64,000 nucleotides of DNA. Origin: Hemibagrus wyckioides. Lineage: Eukaryota; Chordata; Actinopteri; Siluriformes; Bagridae. The notes below the pieces were generated by a model. That model did no database searches and was not told the origin of the DNA. It saw only the letters and a list, made by a program, of their open reading frames with translations. The stretch lies in the NCBI RefSeq assembly GCF_019097595.1, contig NC_080727.1, positions 12,003,001 to 12,067,000 of the forward strand. The letters run 5' to 3'. The translations under genes and the position numbers were made by a program. Shown piece by piece: positions 38,847 to 50,999 of the stretch. Numbering within the stretch: position 1 is the stretch's first letter; each line of letters begins with the position of its first letter.

Positions 38847-39210
38847 CACTGCTGCTCAAAAGTTTGGGATCACTTGCATATTTCAGCTTGATTTCAGCTA
38901 TGGAGGAAGACTCCATCAGCCAGTCCATCTTGTGGGAGATGCTCCAGGAAGCATGGGGTGAAATCTCATCAGATTATCTTGAAAAATTGACAGCTAGAAT
39001 GCTCAGGCTGTAATTGCTGCAAAAGGTTTTTTTTTTTGATGAAGGCAAAGTTTGAAACATTCATCATTTTCCTCAAAATCATTATTTCTAATTCTGACAT
39101 GTCAGCATGTCCTGTTCTTTTGGTATAGCTTCTATTCAGACTAATTTCGTGTGTGTTTCCTTGGAAAACAATCAAATTTTTGAGTGATCCCAAACTTTTG
39201 AGCGTTAGTG
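38847..39210 (+). mobile_element. Tc1-type MITE retaining the transposase C-terminus
   Basis: Ends CACTGCTGCTCAAAAGTTTG and the inverted ...CAAACTTTTGAGCGTTAGTG are flanked by TA (38845-38846 and 39211-39212). The interior reads LQEAWGEISSDYLEKLTARM, the C-terminal part of a fish Tc1 transposase, followed by GATGAAGGCAAAGTTTGAA. The rest of the gene is deleted. Confidence 0.8.
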
Positions 39211-39219
39211 TATATACTA

Positions 39220-40883
39220 TACTTAGTTACAGGATATTACACAACTATACAATATAATGCAAAATCAAATCTACAACTATTACACCCCAACAATAAAGAT
39301 CCTGGGATGAGTCAAGAGACATAAGAGAATAATAAGCTAAAATAAAAGCAGGTTTCAGGAAATGTCTACTATCCTGAAGGTTTTGTGCTGTTCGGACATC
39401 AGAGCTGCACAACATGAAGTGAGTAATCAGACATTAATTGTAATTTCTAATCCTAGGACTGCAACCAGCCCATGCGAGTTAGGTTTTTTCCTCTCTTAAT
39501 TTAGTTAAACGCTTCTGTCAAATTCAGAGAAAACATAATTTCTTCAATCTGAAAAAGTAATCTCTAAAAGTACAAGGAATGCAGATTTTGAATTTGATTA
39601 GAATATAAAAGTGTTCCTTCAAAATGAAATACACAATGGCACAAACTTTTACTGACAGGATTCAAAAACTGCCTTTAGACTTTCATTAAAATGTTTTGCA
39701 GAATAATGAGATTTTCTGTTGAGTTTTTAGTAAAGGGAAATGTGGAATTCCAGAAACACTGGAGTAACCTTTAAAGCTTATACTTGTTATTGCTGTCATT
39801 TTCTTATCCTGTAGACTTTCCTGTGTCAAAAAACTTTACCTGTGATTGTTATATAAAACACTGACACTGGAGACTCCTTCCAAAATAAATAATGTGTCAA
39901 ATAAAAGTGCTATGTACATAGCATAAAAAGTGTCATAAACACACAAATGTATTACCTTAAAGGGTGCATTGTCCATGTAGATGCAGTAGATTGACATGAG
40001 ATTAAAATATGTTGGAGTATTTCAGGTGTCTCTCAGAGTATCTTGAGTATGGTTTTTCTCAAAGTTTATCTCTCATGCGCTCAGATGAAGTCTATTTTCT
40101 GTGCCATCTGCTCTGACTTGTTTGTTAGTGAGATATATATTTTTAAAGCTGCTTTGTGTGCTTTGTTTGTACACAAATAAATTCCAATTGAATCAAACTC
40201 AAGTTACTGTTTTCAAGCACAAATCCTTAACCACTTAGCATGTGTGGACTCCTAATCGAGCCCAGAGTGCACCTCTACAAGCCCAATGTTAAAAGACATT
40301 CATGCACCATTGGCACCCTATTGTTTCCAAAACCGATGGGTTTGCATGAAGGACATGTGGGCTGATGGCAGAGCATTAAGCAAAACATCATGCATCATGG
40401 GAGAAAGTGTGGCTACAGGTGAAACTGTTTGATCATCGTGCCTTTCTGAGTCAGGCATTTAAAACCCACAACCCATTGACTTATTGAGCTCTTTGTGCTA
40501 TATTTAACTCTAGATGGCATACATCACAAGTGTCAAACTCCATGGCAGAAGTGTGGGTTGAATGCTGCGCTCACTTCATTAAGTCTGCACAAAGTTATGC
40601 AAAATAAAATTGAAATGGCTCGTGGTAAACTGCCATCAGCACTGACACAGAGCCCTCATTCTCCCCACAAACAGATGATGATGGAGAGCGAAGGGACTTA
40701 TAAGAGAGGTGGAAAGCTAAGCGGCCTGCATGTGTGTGTTTATGTAAGAAAAAAAAAACACAATGGGGCATGTTGTTGGAAGATCAACCTCTAAAACCAA
40801 CCAACAAACCACCTGAAATGGCATTTTTAAATAATCAAACATTCAGCCCCCACTAAATGAATGCTATCTTCATATAAATGTAA

Positions 40884-40957
<74 letters not shown>

Positions 40958-41500
40958 GAAAAATAGTAATAATAACTTATTTATTTTTTATGTGGATGGT
41001 TAAGTAGTATTTTTAGATTAAAAAAACATTTGTTATGGGACCTGTAGATACAAAACTAAGGAGATGGCTCAGAACAAACTATAATCTTCTCCTTCTTCTT
41101 CTTTGTCTTCTTCTTCTTATTATTTTTATTATTATTATTATTATTATTTTGTTGTTGTTTACTGAATAAAATTAAATAATTTGTTTTTTTTATAAACTGT
41201 AGACATTATATTTGAGAGGATTTTTTTACATTCACCCCATTCATTAATTTGTATTTATACCAATTAGATACTGAATATAGTTTTTTTTTTTTTTTTTAAT
41301 TTTTTATTATATATTTAGATTGTTGTATACATTTTTTTTTCAGATCTCCAGGACTTTACACTGTATCTGGTGAACTGAAATGCTGAATTAAATGTCATAA
41401 GTGACTTCCAGTAATAATTATAAGAAAATAAGACAATAGAATAGCAGGAGGTTTTAAAAAATAGCATTTCTGATATAATTGTTAAAACCATACAAGAGGA
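39220..41500. other. Intergenic, AT-rich, no gene recognised
   Basis: Holds a short retroposon end at 40144-40196 (GCTGCTTTGTG...ACAAATAAATTCCAATTGAAT), a poly(A)/(AAT)n tract at 40890-40957, and CTT/ATT microsatellites at 41090-41150. Confidence 0.45.
40890..40957 (+). repeat. Poly(A) followed by (AAT)n
   Basis: About 30 A then about 12 AAT units; the pattern suggests expansion of a retroposon tail. Confidence 0.95.
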
Positions 41501-41507
41501 GAACATA

Positions 41508-42946
41508 CAGTGAGGGAAAAAATTATTTGATCCCCTGCTGACACATTTCAGAAAAGTTCTACATTGATTTGCATTTTAATGAGTGAAATAAGTATTTGAT
41601 CCCCTATCAATCAGAAAGATTTCTGGCTCCCAGGTGTCTTTTATACAGGTAAGGAGCTGAGATTACAGTAGGAGCACTCTCGGGGAGTGCTCTTAATCTC
41701 AGCTCCTTAACTGTATGAAAGACACCTGTCCACAGAAGGAAGCAATCAATCAGATTCCAAACTCTCCATCATGGCCAAGACCAAAGAGCTGTCCATGGAT
41801 GTCAGGGACAAGACTGTAGACTTACACAAGGCTGGAATGAGCTAAAAGACCATCGCCAAGCAGCTTGGTGAGAAGGTGACAACAATTGGTGCGATTATTC
41901 CCAAATGGAAGAAACACAAAAGGACTGTCAATCTTCCTTGGTCTGGGGCTCCATGCAAGATCTCACCTCATGGAGTTTCAATGATCATGAGAACGGCGAG
42001 GAATCAGCCCAGAATTACTATGGAGGACTTTGTCAATGATCTCAAGGCAGCTGGGACCATAGTCATCAATAAAACAATTGGTAACACACTACTCTGTGAA
42101 AGACTGAAATCCAGTAGCGCCCACAAGGTCCCCCTGCTAAAGAAAGCACATGTACAGGCTCATCTGAAGTTTGCCAGTGAACATCTGAATGATTCAGAGG
42201 AGAACTGGGTGAAAGTGTTGTGGTCAAATGAGACCAAAATCCAGCTCTTTGGCATCAACTCAACTCGCCGTGTTTGGAGGAGGAGGAATGCTGCCTATGA
42301 CCCCAAGTACACCATCCCCAGGTGACAGGACAACTGCACCGCATCAAAGGGACAATGGACGGAGCCATGTACCGTTAAATCTTGGATGAGAACCTCCTTC
42401 CCTCAGCCAGGGCATTGAAAATGGGTCATGGATGGATATTCCAGCCTGACAATGACCCAAAACACACGGCCAAGGCAACAAAGGAGTGGTTCAAAAAGAA
42501 GCACATTAAGGTCCTGTAGTGACCTAGCCAGTCTCCAGACCTTAATCCCATAGAAAATCTGTGGAGGGAGCTGAAGGGTCAGCCACAACACCTTAATGAC
42601 TTGGAGAGGATCTGCAAAGAGGAGTGGGCCCAAATTCCTTGAGATGTGAGATGTGTGCAAACCTGGTGGCCAACTACAAGAAATGTCTGACGTCTGTGAT
42701 TGCCAACAAGGGTTTGCCACCAAGTACTAAGTCATGTTTTGCAAAGGGGTCAAATACTTATTTCTCTCAATAAAATGCAAATCAATGTAGAACTTTTTTG
42801 AAATGTGTTTTTCTGGATTTTTTTGATGTTATTCTGTCTCTCACTGTTCAGATAAACCTACCATTAAAATTACAGACTGATCATTTCTTTGTCAGTGGGC
42901 AAATGTACAAAATCAGCAGGGGATCAAATAATTTTTTCCCTCACTG
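41508..42946 (+). mobile_element. Tc1-like transposon, near-intact structure
   Basis: Inverted ends starting CAGTGAGGGAAAAAATTATT are identical for 34-35 bases (41508-41541 and 42913-42946), with TA at 41506-41507 and 42947-42948. The transposase starts at 41771 ([20 protein letters not shown]). One in-frame stop at 41843-41845 is followed by open reading to 42325 with the DNA-binding domain, [20 protein letters not shown] and [12 protein letters not shown]. It then shifts frame, with [29 protein letters not shown] and EEWAQIP still readable. The first catalytic position is Asn instead of the usual Asp (WTDE), so the copy would be dead apart from its stops. Confidence 0.92.
41631..41728. repeat. 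Long inverted repeat inside the Tc1 element
   Basis: Left arm CAGGTGTCTTTTATACAGG... (41631-41679) and right arm ...CTGTATGAAAGACACCTG (41685-41728) pair over more than 40 bases with few mismatches and a very short loop (TCGG region). It precedes the transposase start codon. Confidence 0.9.
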
Positions 42947-42954
42947 TATCTTGA

Positions 42955-44490
42955 TTAAGAGAGCTCTTGGAAAATATGCTTGAGGAGAGAGGATTTCGTA
43001 ATGTTAATTTTTGGCCTGTAGGTGGCACTAAAGTTTAAATTAGACAGGAGCATGTCACAGGCTTTACTCTGAATTAATGTAAGCGGTTAATATGGCTATA
43101 CAACATTGTAATCATATTTTAATTAACGTCTTGATTTTGTAAAGCTGTGGATGATCACAGTTCACTTCAAAGACAACATTTTCCGTCTCATCAAAAAATC
43201 ACATCACGCGTTTGTCTGACAGTTTGGGTTTTTCCATCTGTTCAGTGTTTACTTTATTTATCCTTTATGTTTTTTTTGGTGCTTTTCTCCAAGGGGAAAT
43301 TGCTGAATGGACCACATCAAGCCTTCGCACAGTTTATAGACCTTAAAAGGCTCAACACTTGGCTCATCAGATTATTATGTGTCTTATGTGTGACATGGTA
43401 ACTCTGCAAGTGTTTTCTTCAGCTGTCAGTGGTGTCTTTTATTGGTCATGCAGGATCCAAACTAAATTAACATGCACATTGCCAGAAATACTATGAAACT
43501 GTAGAAAAAAGGAGATCCACAGGAATGGGCAGACAAACCAGAAGTGCATCACTGATTTTCATGATTGAAATTTGGCAGCATTTATAACAAACAGTCGCTC
43601 CGTTACGAGGACGTCATTTGATTTTGTTGTATAGAGGCCATGAAAATGAAAATTTTTATATCTTTAATCATTAAATCCCAGTTATATCACAGATCTCTTG
43701 ACAAATCCTCTCTAAGCAAGTATTATTGAATGGCTTGTTATTTAATGGCATACATGACAACTGCTGTGACTTTCACTACAGGTCCCTGGTAGCTCAGTGG
43801 AATAGTTTCTCAAAAAATCAAATGTCTTCAACTTTCTGTTTTTTAGATAAATAGCCATGTTTTTTTTCTTTTTTCTTTTATTACTTTGGAGGTGCAAGTC
43901 TAATGCAGCTACCAGATAAGTGTGTAGTTTGTGAGGTGGTTTCTGTCACTATCACACAAATGAAATTCAATTATTTCCTCTCAATATGTTCACATTTCAT
44001 ATTCACACGAGTTACACACTGTGGTATCACAAAAACGGCTAAGTAATACTCAGACTGGCTAAATGAGACAGTTTAAAATTCACTTACCAAGAAAACGACA
44101 ATAATGGTTAAACAGCTCTCGATGGATTCAAGAAATCTCAGTTTTAACTCGTCAGACAAGTTAGCTCACCTCCTTGTTCACGTCTTGGGCCTCATACAAA
44201 CACAATAAACACCAGTTCATTCAACTCCTTTTCGTTAGAAAAATGTCACCACTGTTTGTAATCTCAAATCATGAATTTTGTTTAATAACTTGGTTTCCCT
44301 CTCAACGTTAGCATTTTAACCCGTACACACGCTCAAGGTGAGATTGCTCTTCTTCCTAATCCATGCTTCCAACGACGCAACCCACTAAGGGCAGAGCTAT
44401 TACCAATTCAGGCTCTTCAATTCATATTCCCTCTCTTATGGGCTCATCCAAATTTTTCTTCACAGGTTTCCATTCAGGTAAGAAATCCTT
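42955..44490. other. Intergenic, no gene recognised
   Basis: I see no coding family or classified repeat in this stretch. Confidence 0.4.
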
Positions 44491-44499
44491 TACAGGTTC

Positions 44500-46250
44500 T
44501 TCTAGATTATCATCCAAAGATTCCTAAGCGGGTAAATTCTTAAAGTCAGCTGCAACTTCTTGAACACAATGCAATTGCTCAAGGCTTGCAATAATTTGGG
44601 TTTCAAATCCTAATGTTCTTCCAGGTTTATCACATGGAATTTTCTCATCTTCAGACTGGTATTCGGAAACAGACTCTGACTTCTGCATCCCATTCTCACC
44701 AGGATAAGCTCTCATTCCAGGTCTTCTGACTACTTTTTGCTTTGGTCTTTTGCTTGGCTGCTTAAACCCACAGGGCAGTAATAAATCATGGTGCAACATA
44801 CATAGAAGACTGCTTTTTCCCTCCGGTTGAACAGTATGTACTCACATGTCACAAACTTTTTTGACAACCACGTAAACATCATGTTCCCATTTGTCAGCTA
44901 GCTTCTGCTTACCTTGTAGTCACAAACTTCTTACGAGAACTCTGTCACACAGGGTTGAAGCATTCACACACACATCAATTCTTCTCTTATTATGCTCTGC
45001 TACTTTCCTAGCATTTTCTATAGCTAGATCATTGCTCTCTCACAACGATTTCTCAGATCTCGCATGTACTGAGAGTGGGATATATTGGGGGTGTCTACTA
45101 GCTATCCGAAGGCCAGATCAACAGGTAGGTAGGTTGATGCCCAAACGCAAGTTTATATGGGGTGAACCCTGTTGTATCATTAGGGGTGCAGTTATAGACA
45201 TGTACTGGGTGGTTTACAAACTCCTTCCACTGAGTCATCCCCATCATTTGGAGGAGTGTATGTTTAAAATGTTCCACCGGATTATCCCTCGGATGGTACG
45301 GTGTAGTCCACTCCTTATGAATTTCTGCAATCTTACACAGCTCCTTTATTGTGTGTGACTCAACTTCTGCCCCTTGGTCACGCCACTATGTAGTTTCTCC
45401 GGAAACCGAGGAAGTTGTCCCAGAAACTCTTGGTATTGCCATATTTCATGAAATTACCTGTAATAACCAGTGAAACGTAGTTTCTTGGTGTTGCTTGAGT
45501 CTGGCTCCAGGGACAGAAAATCTACGCATACCAACTCTAAGGGCCTGCTGGTTTAGATGTTCACCAAAGGAGCTGCTCTGTCCAGAGGGTTTTTTGTGGA
45601 AACAGCATTCACAGGTTTTGCCCTTTTCTTCCACTGCTTGTGCAATTTTTGGCCAAAAGAACCCTGACCTGACAAGATCTAGGATCCTTTCAATGCCTAG
45701 GTGACCCATGTCATCATGAAGGCTCCTTCAATATCGTGTCTCTCAATGCAGCATGCTGTGCCAACTGATAGTGAGAGGTTCCACGGTCTTGCCTCCTCCT
45801 ATACAGTGCTCCACATACTTAGTTCCACTCTTTTAACTGCAACCCCATGGCAGGTTACATGGTTTCACCCCACTCTCCACCCCTTCAATAATTACTTTCA
45901 TTTCTGGATCTTTTCTCTGCAGTTCTGCCAAGGCAACTTCTGAAGGTGAGAAAAGTCTGGAAGACTATGTTCATCTTTCTGCTGGAACTCATTAGGTATA
46001 GAGTCCTTTTGATGAAAATGTCAGCTTGCATGTTGAGATTCTGGAGGAGCTTGACGTGCTGAATGGGTTTCTTTGAGTTTCTCCAATTCTTCTAGAAGCA
46101 CACTTTGGAAAAGCCTTCCACTCCCTGTATCCCTCAGTGGCAGTGCAGCTGGCAGTCTGAGTGTACATGGTAACTAAGACACACACTTGGAAGGTAACAC
46201 CTGGGTCAGAGAGACTCCCCAAAGTTAAGGGTAATATGGGCACAAATTTT
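44500..46250 (-). mobile_element. Ty3/Gypsy pol fragment (integrase region)
   Basis: The minus strand reads, in order: VALAELQRKDPEMKVIIEGV (linker, about 45930-45870), MGHLGIERILDLVRSGFFWP and CECCFHKK (His/Cys zinc-binding domain, 45709-45600), EVESHTIKELCKIAEIHKEW with TTPYHPRDNPVEHF (integrase core with the catalytic-Glu region, about 45370-45270), YNCTPNDTTGFTPYKLAFGH (about 45190-45140), then the C-terminal tail to 44524. Frameshifts and stops separate these blocks. No LTR or reverse transcriptase was identified, so this is a truncated relic. Confidence 0.8.
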
Positions 46251-47049
46251 TCATTGCCGAGTTATGATTATATTTTATTATGGCACTTCTGTAAAATTCC
46301 GAAGTTGGATCATCAATTACTATGCCTAGTTGAAGCATACCTGCAAATACATTTCCAGCTCATGTCTACTCTGGTTATCATGAGGCCTACCATAAGCACA
46401 TTTGCTACATTCCTGTTTTGTGATTACCATTGTAGCGGTTCAAAGTTTCAGTAAACCGTTTGCTTGTTTTTCTAATTTCCCTTCTCTGTCTCTCAACAGT
46501 TGCAACACGACTGCCTCCTGGCTGGCTCGCCAACTTTACAGCAAAAGCATAGATTATCGAGCCACAGAATACAACATGACAGATTACAAAGAATACACAA
46601 CCTAACAGTGGCATACTGGGACAATAATTCAGGCCAGGAATTTGACTCCATCCCAGGCCACCTTTGCTGCTGCTGTCACTGCCACCCTATTCATGTAATC
46701 CACCAGACTGATATTCTTGTAGGCTAACCATAGTTGATGTAACAGGTAGACGAATTATAAATTAATTAATAGGCCTAAATGAACCCTCAAAAACTCACTA
46801 AGAATACACCATCTATACTACCACACCACAGACAAATATAAAATTGTCTTACACTTTTAAAAAAGGGATAATAAGAGATACACATTCAAATGTTGAAATA
46901 TATATATTTTATGTATTTCCAATTATCAAGTACAGTATTTCAAAAGTATCAGAAACACAAGCACACAGACATGGGTCATTTCCTAGCAGAACCTGGAGAG
47001 ACAAAATATTTATTCCAAAAGACCTTAAAGCTTGCGTTAGATAAAACCT

Positions 47050-47260
47050 TATTATTCATATGTGACATTTAATGAGTACATGTTCTACTCTTTCTTCTTG
47101 TCTGCATTTATCACAATTCCCAGTTTCAGGTTTTCCTATTCTGTGCAGACACTTATTTAACCAACAGTGTCCAATGTTCTTGAAATAAATATAACATTCT
47201 CTTTCTGTCACATTTGCTGTTACTACCCCTTCAACAATAATCAAAACATAGCACATTTTA
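47050..47260 (-). mobile_element. LINE ORF2 C-terminal fragment
   Basis: The minus strand gives LHRIGKPETGNCDKCRQEER VEHVLIKCHI, the CCHC-like motif downstream of RNase H/reverse transcriptase in I/Nimb-type fish LINEs. Flanking sequence down to about 46650 may be its 3' untranslated part. Confidence 0.65.
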
Positions 47261-48399
47261 TGTTATTTATTTATATGGTCATATATTTTTTTATTTTTAA
47301 AACATGAGTTTTAGTAACCTGGGTTACATTTGGTCATGGCACCACAAACTATTTAGGTTTTTTTATTTTATTTATAAAAAAAATAATAAAAAAAAGATTA
47401 AAAAAACACTTGCCCACAAAATGAAACAGAAAAAAAAGATTTTTTTTCATTTGACATTGATGACTAAAAACATATTAAAATGTATTATGTGGCATTAATT
47501 AATGAATAAACTGTAATAATTGTCAAATTGCTGTGGCATAAGAGAAATGAACAGTACTTCATCTCGCCACCCAACTATTGAGTATTTTGCTATAACAGCA
47601 CTGCCACTGTGTTTCATTCTCGTTTCTGAAACAGGTAAAAGTTTGACTCTGACCCTGGACATCCTTTCTTGTCTGAGGAAAGTGTGTGGATATGTCAGTT
47701 GATTAAATCTTATAAATCAATTCAATGCCCAATAAAGATTATATTTCAGCAGTGAAACCACAAGACAAAATAACACAACACAGAGCAGCGGTTTATGTTA
47801 ACATATTTGTACTGCACTGATGGGGTTAAATCACAGAGTGTTGACACAAAAGGGAGTCCGAGCCTCCTCTTTTAAGGGTCCTCAAGGACTCATGAAGCAT
47901 TCCTGGGGCAGACGACACCCTCGGTGCACTTCTCCATGGAAGAACTTTGAAAAGAAGGATTTAAAACAGTTTCAGAAAAGAAGCCTCATGGAAAGTATTT
48001 TGCTGAAAGAAAAGAAAAAGTTACAGCTCCATAGACACAGACTGCTACAAACTGAAAATTGTGGAGGCAAGCAGTAATCTCGACAAAACTACAAAGTTAC
48101 CAAGCTATTTTAGAATAAAGTCAACACATGGTTATTCACATTAAGGTAACCAAAGATGTTTTTCCTGCATGTTTAATCAGTGTACATTACGTTCCTTCTG
48201 TAATAAATTCTAAGCGAAACACCTTTAGGCTACTCTTTTGATAGTTGTACCAGCTCTGTGATGGTTTACAAACCTCTAATGTAAACACATCTGATTAATT
48301 TAACGCTATTAGAAATGTTGAAATGTGAGAAGCAGATGTGTGTGTTTGTGTGTATGTGTGTGTTTGTGTGTGTGCACATACATACATACATATTTATGT

Positions 48400-48600
48400 G
48401 CATGAATAAGCCTTGGGTCTCCATGACCTTTCATTGGTTGTTCTTCCTTGAAGCACTTTTGGTAGGTATTAACCACTGCATATTGAGAACACCACACAAG
48501 ACCTGCAGCTGTGGAGATGCTTTGACCCAGTCGTCTATCAGGCCCTTGTCAAAGTAACTTAAATCCTTATATTTCCCCATTTTTCCTGCATCCAAAACTT
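48400..48600 (-). mobile_element. Fragment of the same Tc1-type family as the outer element at 22692
   Basis: 'CCTTGAAGCACTTTTGGTAG', 'GACCTGCAGCTGTGGAGATG', 'TTTGACCCAGTCGTCTATC' and 'CCATTTTTCCTGCATCC' match the helix-turn-helix-coding and 5' leader region of that element on the minus strand. Truncated on both sides. Confidence 0.6.
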
Positions 48601-48883
48601 CAACAAAAACTATTTACTGCCTGTCAAAGGTATGTGAACACTTGGTTTTAACAATTTTGGCTAAATTAAATTTCAAGAAATGGACTCAAGTTAAATACTT
48701 CAGTTAGAGTTAGAGTATCTAAGCATTTTGGGTTAAACTTTAGCTGTAAATTGAAAGACCAAATATGTATTTGTGTTATGCTTAACACACACAAACACAC
48801 ACACCTAGGGGCAATTTAGAGTAACCTAATGACACCATATTCATGGTATTGGAGAAGAAAATAAAGATCTATGTAATTATATA

Positions 48884-49306
48884 CACTCACTGACCACTAT
48901 ATAGAAACATCAGCACCCCTGATGAATTCTTAGGGGAAACAAATCATCCAACGAGCAACATTTTGGCAGGTAGAAATGGTGTATTGATGAAAGCGTTCAG
49001 AGGAGAATGGCCAGTCTGGTTCCACTGCTCACTGCATGTTTTTATTTTTCAAACCATCATCTGTAAACTCTAGAGACTGTTGCTCATGAAAAACCCAAGA
49101 GATCAGCAGTTTCTAAAATACTCAAACCAGCCTGTCAGGCATGTAAGCATGACATGGTCAGTGTTACCAAGATGACATTTTTTTCTCTTTCTGACCTGTA
49201 TCATGGTTTTGTGCACTGCACTGCTGCCACATGATTGCTTTATTGAATAATTGCATAAATGACCACTGGTTCAGAAATTCCTATTAAAGTGGCTAGTTGG
49301 CTAGTG
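48884..49306. mobile_element. DNA transposon fragment (CACTCACTGACCACT ends)
   Basis: The left end CACTCACTGACCACTATATA follows TA at 48882-48883. The right end ...TAAAGTGGCTAGTTGGCTAG TG is its diverged inverse. Interior phrases 'AAGAGATCAGCAGTTTCTAA', 'CTCAAACCAGCCTGTC' and 'GCACTGCTGCCACATGATTG' are typical of a widespread fish element. No intact ORF. Confidence 0.6.
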
Positions 49307-49364
49307 AATGTAACTATTTTAATATAAGTATTCTCTACTGTAATAACTTTACCTGCCTTCATGT

Positions 49365-49696
<332 letters not shown>

Positions 49697-50827
49697 ATGA
49701 CATTTTTTGTCACTCCATACAACCACACAACATGCAGTGAAATGCTTTTCAACTGTCCATGTCATAAAAGTAGAGTAAAAATAGAATAAATATAAGGTTA
49801 CCATAGAAAATAGAAATATAATTATCTGTACAGCAGCAAAGGGAAAAATAAATAGAAAACATAAACCTATATGAATATGGACTGATAACAGAGCAGTAAC
49901 ACTAAAATGAATAAAGTACAGATTACAGTGTGCAGGAATATCATGACATAATACACTAAAAATATCAGCACACCAAGTGTAACCCAAGCCTACTAACAGT
50001 AAACACTTGTTAAACAATCTCTCTTTGAGGAACACTATCTGAAAGCAGGTGAGAAACAGGGGGAGGTGATGGATCAGGGTTTGACTAGCTAACACTGAGA
50101 GCGGATACGACACAAACCAGACAATGACCACACGATAGAGTTTCAGTAGGACTAGATGTTTAGAAGCCCATGCTGACGAGGATTTCTGTGGTCCATTTAG
50201 GCTGCTGAAAGAATGAGATCTACGTTGAAAGAGGATCAGGACTTCATCCTAAAGGATTGTGGGAGGGTCTGGAGGATCTGTGGATTGTTTTAGGAGGCTA
50301 TTTTATTGAGGAGGCTTCAGCTGGTGAGTGAAATGCCATGTCATAAATGGCAATTCTGTGTATTCTGAAACCGTCCTTAAAGATTGTTCAGTGACTAAGT
50401 TAAAACAAGAACTCCTTTCACTACTCACAAGCAAGCAGTCACTTAAAGCCTCTTTGTTAAATGAAAAAGGACAAAAATGCAACTTGAAAGCTATTCCACA
50501 CAGAGAATCCAACAAATCACTCCATCTACCTGAAGCTGAGAAACACACATGCAGAAATAACAATAAGCACATAAGAATGACTGGAAAATGGGTTGAAAAA
50601 CTAAAGCAAATATCAACATAACAACATAAATTAAGCGTTTCTGACTAATTTCTTTGCTTTTGCAGTTAATCATGTTGGCTAAGTATCTAGACTTCAGTGT
50701 AAAGGGTAAACTCAAAGCCCATGTGTTAGACTAAATGACACTCTCTTGGTTTGGTTGAACAGTGAAAAATGAATTTTGTAATGTTTTGTAAATAAATTAA
50801 CAATATCCTGTTTTTAAAACTTGTCCA

Positions 50828-50985
50828 AAAGGTCAAGGGTTTAAGCCCCAGCTCAGCCAAGCTGCTACTGCTGGACCTTTAAGCAAAGCCCTTAACACTT
50901 ATGTGAAGGTAGAATTTCACTACACTGCAATGTATGTGTGACAAATCAAAGGCCTCTTTTTCTTTTGCTTCTTCTTCTAGATGTA
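50828..50985 (+). repeat. SINE fragment
   Basis: 'GGTTTAAGCCCCAGCTCAGC', 'CAAGCTGCTACTGCTGGACC', 'AAGCAAAGCCCTTAACACTT' and the tail 'ATGTGTGACAAATCAAAGGC' match a tRNA-derived fish SINE. It is followed by CTTCTTCTTCT. Confidence 0.6.
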
Positions 50986-50999
50986 GCTCAAATGACTAA

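Noticed and set aside
44891..45358. 155-codon plus-strand ORF
   Set aside because: It is the antisense shadow of the Gypsy integrase on the minus strand.
47820..48077. 85-codon Lys-rich ORF starting MGLNHRVLTQKG
   Set aside because: No recognisable family, no splice or promoter context, and low-complexity Lys/Gln content; it could be chance in AT-rich DNA.
50303..50621. Overlapping ORFs of 97 (+) and 89 (-) codons
   Set aside because: Neither resembles a known protein and there is no splice, promoter or poly(A) context.
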